Below, in pieces: positions 33,608-41,842 of a stretch of 56,828 nt of DNA. The notes beneath the pieces were generated by a model that saw only the letters and a program-made list of their open reading frames with translations, was not told the DNA's origin and did not search any database. The stretch is taken from positions 1 through 56,828 of the forward strand of contig DATJQI010000072.1 of NCBI GenBank assembly GCA_035505915.1, given 5' to 3'. The stretch's first letter is position 1. Each line of letters starts with the position of its first letter. The translations under genes and the position numbers were made by a program. Source of the stretch: 40CM-2-70-7 sp035505915. Lineage in GTDB: Bacteria > Gemmatimonadota > Gemmatimonadetes > Gemmatimonadales > GWC2-71-9.

Positions 33608-36600
33608 CTTGAAGGGACTCGGCTCCAGTCGATTCCAGGGCGGACACCCTCCCAGACACTGAGCGAACCCACCAGGATTCGGGTGCGGACGCTTTTTCCG
33701 AGAAGCATGAGCACGTAGGGCCGGTCCATTGGCAGCGCGGAGTCGAGGATACGAACGACGCGGCCGTCCACGGCCATCCCGCACGTCCCGTCCGGGAAGA
33801 TCTGAAGACGTACCCGGTGCCAGGATCCATTCACTAACGCCGGGGCCCGCAGGGTCGACGATTCTCCGCCGGAGTAGAACGAGACCCGTCCCATGGCCGT
33901 CGGCCCCTCGCCCGCCGGCATCCCCACGTCACAGCTCGCTCGCTCATAGTCCCGGTTCATGGGGGGCGCGTTGGTCTTATGGTCCCACTGCGCCAGCGCT
34001 GTCGAGTCGATTCCCGCGGCGAGCGTGACGTCGATGTCCTGCCACTGGCTCATCGTGATCGGCGCGCTCACCTGGAATTCGACGCCCAGGCCGCGCCGCG
34101 CGCTGAACCAACGCCGCGAATGCGCCCCGCTTGGATAGGATGAATCCCCGTTGTTCCAGAACGCCCGGCCGTGGCTCGCGGTCGACACGATCCGGGGGAG
34201 AGGGTCTCCGAAGGGCTCGAATCGCGAGAACGAGTCCTGCCAGGACTCCGCGGCGAGCGCGCGGAACGTGGAGGGAGCTATCGGGATCCGAAGCGCGCCC
34301 GCCAACCACCCCCCCGCCGACACCCGCACCAGGCCGACGCCGGCCCGGCGGGGCAGCAGGACGCCGTTCGAATCGACCGACACCAGAGTGGAATCGTCGG
34401 AGCTGAACTCGAGTACGGGCAGGTCGACGACATGCCCGGCGCTGTCGTGGGCGACGACGCGCAGGCGCGTCGGAACTCCCACGCTCGCGGTATCATCGGG
34501 GACTCCGAGCTCGAGCCCGTCGGTCCAGCCGAGCGTGCCCGTCGTCGGCTGCCAGGTGATGGAGTAGAGGGACGCATCCGGTCCCAGCGCGAGAGGGCGC
34601 GGGTCGTCGAGGGCGTCCAGGGGCCGCACCATCCAGGCGGCGGAGCCGGCGCCCTCGAGCGTAGCGAGCCACCGTCCGTCCGGGCTCAGCGAGGCCTCCC
34701 GGATTCCCTTGGCGATCACCCGTGGTCGGTCGGCGCCGTCGAGGTCGAGTACCGCGAGCATGCCGCCGTGCGCGAGGTTGGTCTCGTAGAGTACGTGTCG
34801 TGGGTCGAGCCACCCCAGGATGGCGACCGGTCCTTCCGGCCCGGGCCGGCATCGCTGCTTCGCGCCGTCGGGAGTCATCCAGCAGACATCCGGAGGCCGG
34901 GTGGACCAATAGGTCCGCGTGAACGCGATCCGGCTTCCATCGGGGCTCCAGCCACCCGGCTGGTCCGTGGCGTCGGTGCGCGAGAGGCGCCGGACTTGCC
35001 CGGTTCGGGGGTCGATGATCCCGAGGTTGTAGTGGCTGAGCGGGCTCCAGCGCGCGCTCGTGAAGACCAGGGCGCCGCCATCGGGAGCCCAGAACGGGGC
35101 TTCGTCGTCACCCCGCGCGAACGTGAGCCGGCGCTCCCCCAGCCCGGGGCGTGCGAGGAACAAATCGATCGTTCCGGAGTCCTGCACGCCCCGCGCGTAG
35201 ACCCACTCGCCGGTCCCCGGACGGGCCACGGGAACGGTGCCCGACAGTTCGATGTGCAGCCACGGCCGGCCCGCCGCCGGTTGAATCTCCTGCATGCCAC
35301 TCCACCCGGCGCGCCTCAGGCCCGCGGTCCGCGCCAGGGCCGGTGCCCCGGTGCGAGGCAGAAATGCCACGAGGTCCATGTCGGGTGGCGGGGACGTGCG
35401 GAGCGCCGCCGCGAGCCCCGCCGCGACGACCAGGAAGACGCCGACCGCGGCCGCCATCCGCGAAGGCCGGTCGAGACCGACCCGAAAACGGCGTGGCAGC
35501 GACCTAACCAGCCGTCGTACGGTGCCGGCGTCCACGGCTCCGCCCAGCATGTCCCCGGCCAACTCCCGCAGCGCCCGGCGGTCCCCCCGGCGGCGCGCGC
35601 GCCGGACCCAGGTGCCGTAGGCGCGCTCCAGACCGGACCACTCCTCGGCCGCCGCCAGATGCGGCCCCGCGCGCACCAGCAACGCGGGGTCCGATTCAGC
35701 GTCCGTGAGCCAGACCTGCCCCAGCTCCTTGTCCGCCGCCTTGACCGCCGCGGGCGGCGCGATCTCGACGGCGAGTGCGCCGATCTCGTCGTGCCCCGGC
35801 ACCCACTCGTCTCCCATCCGGGCCACCAGTCCTCGGAGCTCGAGCTGCGTGAGCACCGGTTCGACCTCGACGCCCGCACGGTGAGTGACCCGGGCCAGCT
35901 GATCGAGCGAAAGCGGCGTGCCGGCCACCGCCAGCACCACCAGCAACCAGGCCGAGGTACGATCCAGCGCGGCCACGCGGTGGCGAAGGGCGGAGCCCGA
36001 GCGAAGCTGGCGTTTCAGCGCGTCAGGCTCCCGGCACTTCCACGTCCCGTCCGTCAGGGCCAGGTGCCCCCGTTCCAGCGCGAGCTGGAGGGTCTCGAGC
36101 ACCAGCAGCGGAGACCCGGCCGCCGTTTCGTGCAGGAGCGGCACGATGCCGTCCACCCATGGCTCGTCGGGGAGGCGTCCGATGCTCGCGAGCAGTGCCC
36201 GGACCTGGGGGACCGTCAGGGGGTCCAGGGTCAGGCGAGCCCCGTCCGCGGGCGGTGGGTCGGCCGGCGCTCCGGTCCGGGCGCTCGTGACCAGGAGCAC
36301 CGGTTCTTTGGCGATCCGACCCGACAGCGCGGCGAGCACGGCGCGCGAATGCCGGTCGGCCCAATGCAGGTCGTCGAGGATGACGGCCAGCGGGCCCTCG
36401 TCCGCCACCGCCGCCACCAGCTCCACGAGCGCCGCCGTTCGCCGGCGCAAGGCGTCCTCTCCGGTCGTCAGATCCGCGGGCGCGCTGTAAAAGGAAGACA
36501 CGGCCGGGTGCAGCGCGACGAGCGTCCCCGCCGCCGAGGGCGAGACCCCGGCGGCGCCGGGAAGCGGCGCGAGCACCCGGGCGAGGTCCCCGATGAGGCT

Positions 36601-37560
36601 GCCCGTCACGTGCCGTTCGCCCGGGGCCGCGCGCAGGGCCACCACCCTGCCGCCCCCCGCGCGCAGCCGAGCCTGGACCTCGGCCAGGAGGCGCGTCTTT
36701 CCGAATCCGGCGGGCGACACGACGTGCACGTGGCGTCCCCGCCGGCGGGTCGCCTCTTCCCAGCAGTGGACGATCCTCGAGAACTCCCGCTCGCGTCCCA
36801 CCAGCTCGGCCACGAGCCCGTGCTCCGGCGTTGAGACGTCGGCGGGGGCGCGCCGGGCCACGCGCAGCAGGGCGCGGGTGGGCGGCTCGGGCTCCCGCCC
36901 TTCGGCGCCGAGCAGCTGCTCCAGGGCGTCGGCCTCCATCGCGGCGCCCACCGGATCGGCCGCGGCGCAGTGGGTTTCGAGCAGCAGTCGCCAGCCTTGC
37001 TCGCTGAGCGGCATGGCGTCCCGCACGCGGCGCGCGAGGGGCAGCGCGTCCCGCGCGTGCCCGGTGCCGAGCTGGCGCCGGATGAGGGCCTCCGCGGACC
37101 GCAGGAACGCGGCGCGGAGGCGGTACCGCTCCACGTCCGCCCACTGGTCGAAGGCGGCGCCGCCGGGGACGGCGAGCCCGGGCAGGAAGTCACCGCGGTA
37201 CAGGAGGACCGCCGCCTCCAGGTCTCCCTGATTCACGGCGGCGAGGAACTCGTCGCGATCGGCGGTGATGTCCGGGCGGAGCGAAAGCTCGCCTTCGTGG
37301 GTGATCAGGAGATCGTCGTTCACCGTCTGCCGGATGTACCACAGGGTCTGGCGGAGGACGTGCCGGGCCCGATCGGGTTCGGCGTCGGACCAGAGGAGAT
37401 CGATGAGGTGCTCGCGCGTGGCGGTACGCCGCGGTGAGAGCGCGAGGTAACACAGAACGGCGAGCGGTTTGCCGGGGCCGAGGAGCGAATCGCCGCCGGG
37501 AGCGCGCAGGAGCGCGCTTCCGCCGAGGCACACGAGGTGCGGGACCTTCAATTTGCTCAT
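33592..37560 (-). CDS. Membrane-anchored SARP/BTAD-AAA regulator with extracytoplasmic propeller, Ig and lectin-like domains
   Basis: 1322 residues from ATG 37560. Order: winged-helix DNA-binding domain (about 5-95, KPLAVLCYLALSPRRTATRE), BTAD helical domain (about 100-235), AAA ATPase with Walker A SPAGFGKT (282-289) and Walker B VILDDLHWAD (to about 402), a helical linker, one membrane helix (about 702-720, AAAVGVFLVVAAGLAAAL), then PD40 repeats (APDGGALVF, SPDGSRIAF, SPDGRWLAT), an Ig-like domain (FSSDDSTLVSVDSNGVLL) and a C-terminal beta-sandwich. SARP proteins usually are soluble; here a one-protein path from periplasm to DNA is suggested. An inverted-repeat-rich divergent gap lies upstream. 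Target genes unknown. Confidence 0.8.
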   Translation of the reverse strand: MSKLKVPHLVCLGGSALLRAPGGDSLLGPGKPLAVLCYLALSPRRTATREHLIDLLWSDAEPDRARHVLRQTLWYIRQTVNDDLLITHEGELSLRPDITADRDEFLAAVNQGDLEAAVLLYRGDFLPGLAVPGGAAFDQWADVERYRLRAAFLRSAEALIRRQLGTGHARDALPLARRVRDAMPLSEQGWRLLLETHCAAADPVGAAMEADALEQLLGAEGREPEPPTRALLRVARRAPADVSTPEHGLVAELVGREREFSRIVHCWEEATRRRGRHVHVVSPAGFGKTRLLAEVQARLRAGGGRVVALRAAPGERHVTGSLIGDLARVLAPLPGAAGVSPSAAGTLVALHPAVSSFYSAPADLTTGEDALRRRTAALVELVAAVADEGPLAVILDDLHWADRHSRAVLAALSGRIAKEPVLLVTSARTGAPADPPPADGARLTLDPLTVPQVRALLASIGRLPDEPWVDGIVPLLHETAAGSPLLVLETLQLALERGHLALTDGTWKCREPDALKRQLRSGSALRHRVAALDRTSAWLLVVLAVAGTPLSLDQLARVTHRAGVEVEPVLTQLELRGLVARMGDEWVPGHDEIGALAVEIAPPAAVKAADKELGQVWLTDAESDPALLVRAGPHLAAAEEWSGLERAYGTWVRRARRRGDRRALRELAGDMLGGAVDAGTVRRLVRSLPRRFRVGLDRPSRMAAAVGVFLVVAAGLAAALRTSPPPDMDLVAFLPRTGAPALARTAGLRRAGWSGMQEIQPAAGRPWLHIELSGTVPVARPGTGEWVYARGVQDSGTIDLFLARPGLGERRLTFARGDDEAPFWAPDGGALVFTSARWSPLSHYNLGIIDPRTGQVRRLSRTDATDQPGGWSPDGSRIAFTRTYWSTRPPDVCWMTPDGAKQRCRPGPEGPVAILGWLDPRHVLYETNLAHGGMLAVLDLDGADRPRVIAKGIREASLSPDGRWLATLEGAGSAAWMVRPLDALDDPRPLALGPDASLYSITWQPTTGTLGWTDGLELGVPDDTASVGVPTRLRVVAHDSAGHVVDLPVLEFSSDDSTLVSVDSNGVLLPRRAGVGLVRVSAGGWLAGALRIPIAPSTFRALAAESWQDSFSRFEPFGDPLPRIVSTASHGRAFWNNGDSSYPSGAHSRRWFSARRGLGVEFQVSAPITMSQWQDIDVTLAAGIDSTALAQWDHKTNAPPMNRDYERASCDVGMPAGEGPTAMGRVSFYSGGESSTLRAPALVNGSWHRVRLQIFPDGTCGMAVDGRVVRILDSALPMDRPYVLMLLGKSVRTRILVGSLSVWEGVRPGIDWSRVPSSQARR

Positions 37561-37615
37561 CTGACGGGTCTTTGACTCCCGGGTGTTTTGTTCGTTGCTG
37601 GCGGTTTGCGCAGAC

Positions 37616-37722
37616 CAGCCCCCGGCCGTCACCTGTCAGTTTGGTAGCTTCGTTGACTCGCCTCTTCGAAGTTACCGGCGGCTGGGTGGACAGCAAGCGT
37701 CGTAAGACGTGACCGGGGGCTG
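37616..37722. promoter_or_regulatory. Nested inverted repeats in the divergent SARP promoter region
   Basis: Inner repeat: GGTAGCTTCG (37643-37652) and CGAAGTTACC (37667-37676), nine of ten positions matching. Outer repeat: CAGCCCCCGG followed by GTCAC (37616-37632) and GTGACCGGGGGCTG (37709-37722). The two pairs have nearby centres between the divergent starts at 37560 and 37727. They are good candidates for autoregulatory operators of the SARP-type protein or another dimeric regulator. Confidence 0.45.
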
Positions 37723-37726
37723 ACTT

Positions 37727-37876
37727 ATGTCGTTCCACCCTGCAAGGGCGAGTCTCAAGGTGATCGAAGTGGACACCGACCCGGAGCTGGATCGCCGTGC
37801 CATCCGGCGCTGGTTGCTTCTGATCCTGGGCGTCGTGGCGGCGACCGTCGCGCTCCTTTGCGTGGCGCTCCGCTAG
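37727..37876 (+). CDS. Small single-helix membrane protein (49 aa)
   Basis: ATG at 37727 gives a charged N-terminus (SFHPARASLKVIEVDTDPEL) and one clear membrane helix, WLLLILGVVAATVALLCVAL, ending in R. Codon third positions are mostly G or C. Its TAG stop overlaps the GTG start of the Nudix-like gene by one base (TAGTG), which supports real translation and coupling. It is divergent from the SARP regulator across the inverted-repeat region. No family is recognised. Confidence 0.6.
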   Translation: MSFHPARASLKVIEVDTDPELDRRAIRRWLLLILGVVAATVALLCVALR

Positions 37877-38343
37877 TGGCCGAGGCCCGGCAGACGGCGG
37901 GTGTCGTGCTGTACCGCCGGACCGAGCGGGGCGTGGAAGTGCTCCTGGTCCGGCCGGGGGATCCCTTCCGGTCGGCGCAGGAGGAGGGGGTGTGGTCGAT
38001 CCCGAAGGGGGCACCGCAGGAGGAGGAGGATCTCCTGGTCGCCGCGAAGCGGCACTTCATCGAGATCACGGGGTCCGCGCCGGGCGGGGCGTTCGCTCCG
38101 TTGGCGGCGGCGCGGATGGGAAACGGGAGCGTGGTCTACGCGTGGTGCGTGGAGGGGGACTGGGATCCCACCAGGCTGAGGAGCGGGACCTTCGAGGCGT
38201 ATTGGCCGCCCGGTTCACCGATCAAGCAGAAATTTCCCGAGCTCGACCGCGCGGAGTGGTTTTCGATTTCGGAGGCGAAGCGCTGGATCGCGGTGGGGCA
38301 GGCGCCGCTGCTCGACGAGTTGCGGGGAGTGGTGGGGGAGTAG
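37876..38343 (+). CDS. Nudix-fold protein with degenerate Nudix box
   Basis: 155 residues from GTG 37876. The fold markers are clear: TAGVVLYRRTERGVEVLLVR at the start, then GVWSIPKGAPQEEEDLLVAA and a tail FPELDRAEWFSISEAKRWI, which closely follow the NUDIX proteins related to Ap4A hydrolase-like YfcD/MutT members. The Nudix box GX5EX7REUXEEXGU reads GAPQEEEDLLVAAKRHFIEITG only in part: R is kept but the catalytic E after it is H and one E of the EE pair is I. It may have lost hydrolase activity or act as a binding protein. The start overlaps the small membrane protein stop. Confidence 0.82.
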   Translation: MAEARQTAGVVLYRRTERGVEVLLVRPGDPFRSAQEEGVWSIPKGAPQEEEDLLVAAKRHFIEITGSAPGGAFAPLAAARMGNGSVVYAWCVEGDWDPTRLRSGTFEAYWPPGSPIKQKFPELDRAEWFSISEAKRWIAVGQAPLLDELRGVVGE

Positions 38344-38438
38344 CTCGTAACTCGCTGCACTATAAAGCCTTGTGTTCCTGACACTCCGGCACCGATTCCG
38401 ACGTATGGTTCTCCAGCATTCCTCAACCGGAGTCCCAT

Positions 38439-38624
38439 ATGCTCAAACCAGTCCTTCAGCTCGCCGCCGTCGGGATCGCCGGTGTGGTTCTGCTGAAGCT
38501 CGCCGCAATGCTCGTCTTCCCGCTCCTCGGCCTCCTGCTGAAGGTCGCCCTGGTGATCGTGGCGGTGTTCTTCCTGATGCGGCTCTTCAAGAAGCGCAAA
38601 GACGGAGAGGCGCCCGCGACCTGA
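38439..38624 (+). CDS. Small hydrophobic membrane protein (61 aa)
   Basis: MLKPVLQLAAVGIAGVVLLK begins the first of two membrane helices, the second being LLLKVALVIVAVFFLMRLF, followed by a basic tail (KKRKDGEAPAT). CCGGAG lies about 7 nt before the ATG, a good ribosome-binding site. No family is recognised. It lies alone between the Nudix-like gene and the MGMT gene, with gaps of 95 and 62 bp. Confidence 0.65.
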   Translation: MLKPVLQLAAVGIAGVVLLKLAAMLVFPLLGLLLKVALVIVAVFFLMRLFKKRKDGEAPAT

Positions 38625-38656
38625 GTTCCGAGGGTCCGGACCGGATATCTCGACCG

Positions 38657-38686
38657 AGGGCCCTGGGGTACAATTCCCAGGGCCCT
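38657..38686 (+). promoter_or_regulatory. Perfect 11-bp hairpin abutting the MGMT start codon
   Basis: AGGGCCCTGGG (38657-38667) and CCCAGGGCCCT (38676-38686) are exact inverted repeats with the loop GTACAATT; the ATG follows at once. TACAAT in the loop could be a -10 element. The site would either bind a regulator or, in RNA, hide the start of translation. No Shine-Dalgarno sequence is visible besides. Confidence 0.6.
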
Positions 38687-39196
38687 ATGCGTTACACCAA
38701 CGTGCCGAGTCCGGTGGGAGAGCTGCTGGTCGCCGCGAGCGATCAGGGCCTCTCCACCATTGTCTTCGAGACCTGGCGTCATGGCCCCACCGACGGCGAC
38801 CGGGCCTCGTGGGAGCCCGACGACGGGCGCGGTCCGGCCGGCGAGATCCTCGCGGAGGCCCGCACCCAGCTCGGGGAATATTTCGCCCGCACCCGCACCA
38901 CTTTCGACCTGCCCCTCGACCTGTCCGGCACGCCGTTCCAGCTCGCAGTCTGGCAGGCGCTCCGGAAGATCCCTTACGGCTCCACCATCAGCTACGGCGA
39001 GCTGGCCCGGCGGGTCCGGTCGCCGAGCGGCTCGCGCGCCGTAGGCGCCGCGAACGGGCGCAACCCGGTCGTCATTGTGGTGCCCTGTCACCGGGTCATC
39101 GGCGCCGACGGGGACCTGACCGGATTCGGCGGGGGGATGGAGCGGAAGCGGTGGCTCCTGGAGCACGAAGGCGGCGTGAAGGAGCTCTTCGAGTAG
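38687..39196 (+). CDS. ogt: Methylated-DNA--protein-cysteine S-methyltransferase
   Basis: 169 residues. The active-site motif is VVPCHRVIG with acceptor Cys134, preceded by the recognition helix with SRAVGAANGRNP (Arg finger and Asn hinge) and the FQLAVWQALRKIPYGSTISY block. It moves alkyl groups from O6-alkylguanine onto its own cysteine in a one-time reaction, directly repairing DNA. The ATG at 38687 gives the normal N-terminal domain; longer frames add unrelated residues. It stands alone behind the hairpin. Confidence 0.95.
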   Translation: MRYTNVPSPVGELLVAASDQGLSTIVFETWRHGPTDGDRASWEPDDGRGPAGEILAEARTQLGEYFARTRTTFDLPLDLSGTPFQLAVWQALRKIPYGSTISYGELARRVRSPSGSRAVGAANGRNPVVIVVPCHRVIGADGDLTGFGGGMERKRWLLEHEGGVKELFE

Positions 39197-39260
39197 GTTC
39201 ACGACGCTTTCACCACCGGCTCGCGAGATATCCCTCACCAGCCTGATCAGGGAGTCTCCG

Positions 39261-39839
39261 ATGGCCCGCATCCTCGTGCTGTTCGGTACCACCGACGGCC
39301 ACACCGCCAAAATCGCCAGCGCCGTTCGCGCCGCCCTCGAAACCGAAGGCTGCTCCGTCGACGTCGTGAACGCCGGGGCCGGAACGGCCGGGGTCACGCC
39401 CGAGCCCTACGACGGGGTCATCGTCGCGGCCTCGGTCCGGGCCGGGAAATTCCAGCGGCCCGTCCTGCGGTGGGTCCGCGACCACCGGGAAGCGCTCAAC
39501 CGCCGGCCGACGGCCTTCCTCTCCGTCTGCCTCGGCATCCTCGAGCACAACGCCCGCGCGCGGAGCGAGCTCGAAACCATTCTCAGCCGGTTCCTGCACG
39601 AGACCGGATGGCACCCGGCCATCCGCAAGTTCGTCGCGGGCGCGACGCCGTTTACCCGGTACAACTTCTTCATCAAGTGGGTGATGCGGCGGATCGTCAC
39701 CAAAGCCCTGGGCCACGTCGATACCACCCGCGATACCGAGTACACCGACTGGGACGACCTCCGGTCCTTCAGCCGCGAATTCGCCCGGCTCGCGATCCCA
39801 CGCGAGATGCCGGCGTCCTACGAGGTGACGTGGTCGTGA
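39261..39839 (+). CDS. Flavodoxin-domain protein, HemG-like protoporphyrinogen oxidase
   Basis: 192 residues. The FMN phosphate loop is LVLFGTTDGHTAKIA near the N-terminus, followed by YDGVIVAASVRAGKFQRPV and FLSVCLGI, in the order known from the menaquinone-linked HemG type and the related Flavodoxin_5 family. HemG oxidises protoporphyrinogen IX during haem synthesis, but several relatives have other roles. No haem genes lie nearby. The stop overlaps the next start (GTGA), so the two are coupled. Confidence 0.8.
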   Translation: MARILVLFGTTDGHTAKIASAVRAALETEGCSVDVVNAGAGTAGVTPEPYDGVIVAASVRAGKFQRPVLRWVRDHREALNRRPTAFLSVCLGILEHNARARSELETILSRFLHETGWHPAIRKFVAGATPFTRYNFFIKWVMRRIVTKALGHVDTTRDTEYTDWDDLRSFSREFARLAIPREMPASYEVTWS

Positions 39840-40843
39840 AGCGGAGACTGCTGGCTCTCGGCGCATTCGCCTTCAGTCTCGGCGTGTTCGGCCTCGTGGC
39901 GCCGCCCTGGATGGCGCAGTGGGGGTCCACGCCGGAGGAACGGGCCCGGGTACTGCCGAGCGACGACGTCTACTGGCCCCCGCCCGCCGACCAGGAAACG
40001 CGGGCGATCACGGTCCGAGCGCCCGCGGACGTCACGTGGGCGTGGGTGATCCGCATCGGGCAGGGACGGAGCGGGTTTTACAGCTACGACTGGCTGGAGA
40101 ATCTGTTCGGCGATGACATCCACAACGGGGCCGATCTCCTGCCCGCCGGCCCGCTCAGCGTGGGGGATACCATACGGCTCACCCAGCCCGGGTATCCGGG
40201 TGCCGGCCCGGGATTGACCGCCTTGCCGGTCGTGGCGGTCCAGGGGCGGTCGTTCGTCTTGAAGGGCTGGGGCGCGTTCGTCGTCGAGTCGCTGGCGCCC
40301 CGGCAGTCCCGGATCATCGTGCGCGAGCGTCCGACGCCGCCCGCCAACGCGGTCGAGGCGACGGTCCGGGCGCTCGTGTGGGATCCGGTCCACTTCGTGA
40401 TGGAGCGGCAGATGCTGCGCGGGATTCGCGATCGGGCCGAGGGCGTTCCAGCCCACCCCCTCGGCGCCTTGATGGCGACCGGGGGTTTCCTCGTGGCCGC
40501 GGTCGCCGCGGCGACCCTGATCTGGCGCCGCCGCCGCGGGTGGTGGCTCGTACCGCCCGCGGCCCTCGCCGCGTTGGTGGTCGGCACCACCGGGGGAATC
40601 CCGGCCGCGCTCGCGGGGTTCGTAGCGCTCTCGGTGCCGGGGGTGCTGCGGGTCGCGCTGTCGCGGGGACGGTGGCTGGTGCTGATGGGACTCCTGGCGG
40701 TGGTTCTGCTCGTCCTTCTCGCCGCCCCCGACGCCTACCTCGCGCTGGGCTGGATCGTGGGCGGGGTCGCTCTGGGGCTGTTCTTCTGGTCCGAGGTGTC
40801 CGGCAAGCCGGTGGGAGCCCCCGACCTGCTGCCGGCGCATTGA
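39836..40843 (+). CDS. SRPBCC-like membrane protein
   Basis: 335 residues from a GTG that overlaps the HemG-like stop. A first hydrophobic segment (LALGAFAFSLGVFGLVAP) is followed by a soluble domain (about 50-210) with ITVRAPADVTWAWVIRIGQG, FYSYDWLENLFG and GWGAFVVESLAPRQSRIIVRE, the common pattern of polyketide cyclase/START-like SRPBCC domains. The C-terminus holds about five membrane helices (LMATGGFLVAAVAAATLIW and others). Such proteins bind hydrophobic molecules; the ligand is unknown. Coupling with the flavodoxin could hint at a shared redox or lipid substrate. Confidence 0.7.
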   Translation: MKRRLLALGAFAFSLGVFGLVAPPWMAQWGSTPEERARVLPSDDVYWPPPADQETRAITVRAPADVTWAWVIRIGQGRSGFYSYDWLENLFGDDIHNGADLLPAGPLSVGDTIRLTQPGYPGAGPGLTALPVVAVQGRSFVLKGWGAFVVESLAPRQSRIIVRERPTPPANAVEATVRALVWDPVHFVMERQMLRGIRDRAEGVPAHPLGALMATGGFLVAAVAAATLIWRRRRGWWLVPPAALAALVVGTTGGIPAALAGFVALSVPGVLRVALSRGRWLVLMGLLAVVLLVLLAAPDAYLALGWIVGGVALGLFFWSEVSGKPVGAPDLLPAH

Positions 40844-40868
40844 CTTCGCGGTAAAACAATCGTTTAAT
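40840..40868 (+). promoter_or_regulatory. Promoter and likely TetR operator of the exporter operon
   Basis: TTGACT (40840-40845) and TTTAAT (40863-40868) are separated by 17 nt, each one mismatch from consensus. TAAAACAATCGTTTAA (40852-40867) between and over them is an imperfect palindrome with AAAC and GTTT half sites, placed where a repressor would block RNA polymerase. GGGAG 5 nt before the ATG at 40898 is the ribosome-binding site. The likely repressor is the TetR protein at the end of the operon. Confidence 0.65.
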
Positions 40869-40897
40869 ACTAGCGTTTCATTCCCTCTGGGAGCTCC

Positions 40898-41842
40898 ATG
40901 AAGCGCCTCCGAATTCTGGTCGCCGCCCTCGTGCTCGGCGGCATCCTGTACGTCGTCTTCCGGGGCGGCCCCGCGGCCCTGACGCTCACGGGGATCGTCA
41001 CCGCCAACGACGTCGTCGTGAGCCCGCAGGTGGCGGGGCAGGTCACCCGCCTGCTCGTGGCCGAAGGCGACTCGGTGAAGCCGGGTCAGCTCCTCGCCGT
41101 GCTCTCGCCCGCCGAGCTCGAGGCCGACCGCAACTACTACGCGCAGAGCGCCAGCGCCCTGGGGTCGCAGGTCGCGGCCGGCCAGGCGGACCTGGCGGCC
41201 GCGGAGGCCCAGGATTCCTCGGCGGTCGCCGACCTCGCGAACACGCGGCTGGTTCGCGACCGCATCCTCGCCCTTTTCAAGGAAGGCGGCGTCACCCAGC
41301 AGCAGGCCGACTCGGCCAACACCGCCCTCACCATGGCCCAGGCCCGCGCCGACGCCGCGGACCGCCAGGTGGCCGCGAAGCGGTCGGCGCTCGCCGCCGC
41401 CGGCTCCCAGCAGCAGGCCGCCCGCGCCCAGACCGCCAAGGCCGACGTCCGGCTGTCCTACTCGGAGCTCCGCGCGCCCCTCGCCGGGCTCGTCGACGTC
41501 CGCGCCGCCCAGCTGGGTGAGGTCGTCCTTGCGGGACAGCCCGTGATCACGCTCATCGACCCCGACTCGCTGTGGATCCGGGCCGACGTCGAAGAGTCCT
41601 ACATCGACCGGGTCCGCATCGGCGACACCCTCACCGTCCGGCTGCCGTCGGGCGCCCGCCGGACCGGCACCGTCTTCTACCGGGGCGTGGATGCGGGCTT
41701 CGCCACCCAGCGGGACGTGAGCCGCACCAAACGCGACATCAAGACCTTCGAGATCCGGCTCCGCGTACCCAATCAAGACCGCCGGCTGGCGGTCGGCATG
41801 ACCGCCTACGTACTCCTGCCGGTCGGAGCCCCGCCGAAGTGA
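40898..41842 (+). CDS. HlyD-family secretion protein (YbhG-like)
   Basis: 314 residues. One N-terminal membrane anchor (LRILVAALVLGGILYVVFRG), a first lipoyl half (VVVSPQVAGQVTRLLVAEGD), a long coiled-coil hairpin (about 75-185, alanine and glutamine-rich), the second lipoyl half (SELRAPLAGLVDVRAAQLGE) and a beta-barrel (RVRIGDTLTVRLPSGARRTG) follow in order. It links an inner-membrane ABC exporter to the outside, as YbhG does. It is the first gene of a promoter-operator-led operon with an ATPase, an ABC-2 permease and a TetR regulator. Confidence 0.88.
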   Translation: MKRLRILVAALVLGGILYVVFRGGPAALTLTGIVTANDVVVSPQVAGQVTRLLVAEGDSVKPGQLLAVLSPAELEADRNYYAQSASALGSQVAAGQADLAAAEAQDSSAVADLANTRLVRDRILALFKEGGVTQQQADSANTALTMAQARADAADRQVAAKRSALAAAGSQQQAARAQTAKADVRLSYSELRAPLAGLVDVRAAQLGEVVLAGQPVITLIDPDSLWIRADVEESYIDRVRIGDTLTVRLPSGARRTGTVFYRGVDAGFATQRDVSRTKRDIKTFEIRLRVPNQDRRLAVGMTAYVLLPVGAPPK

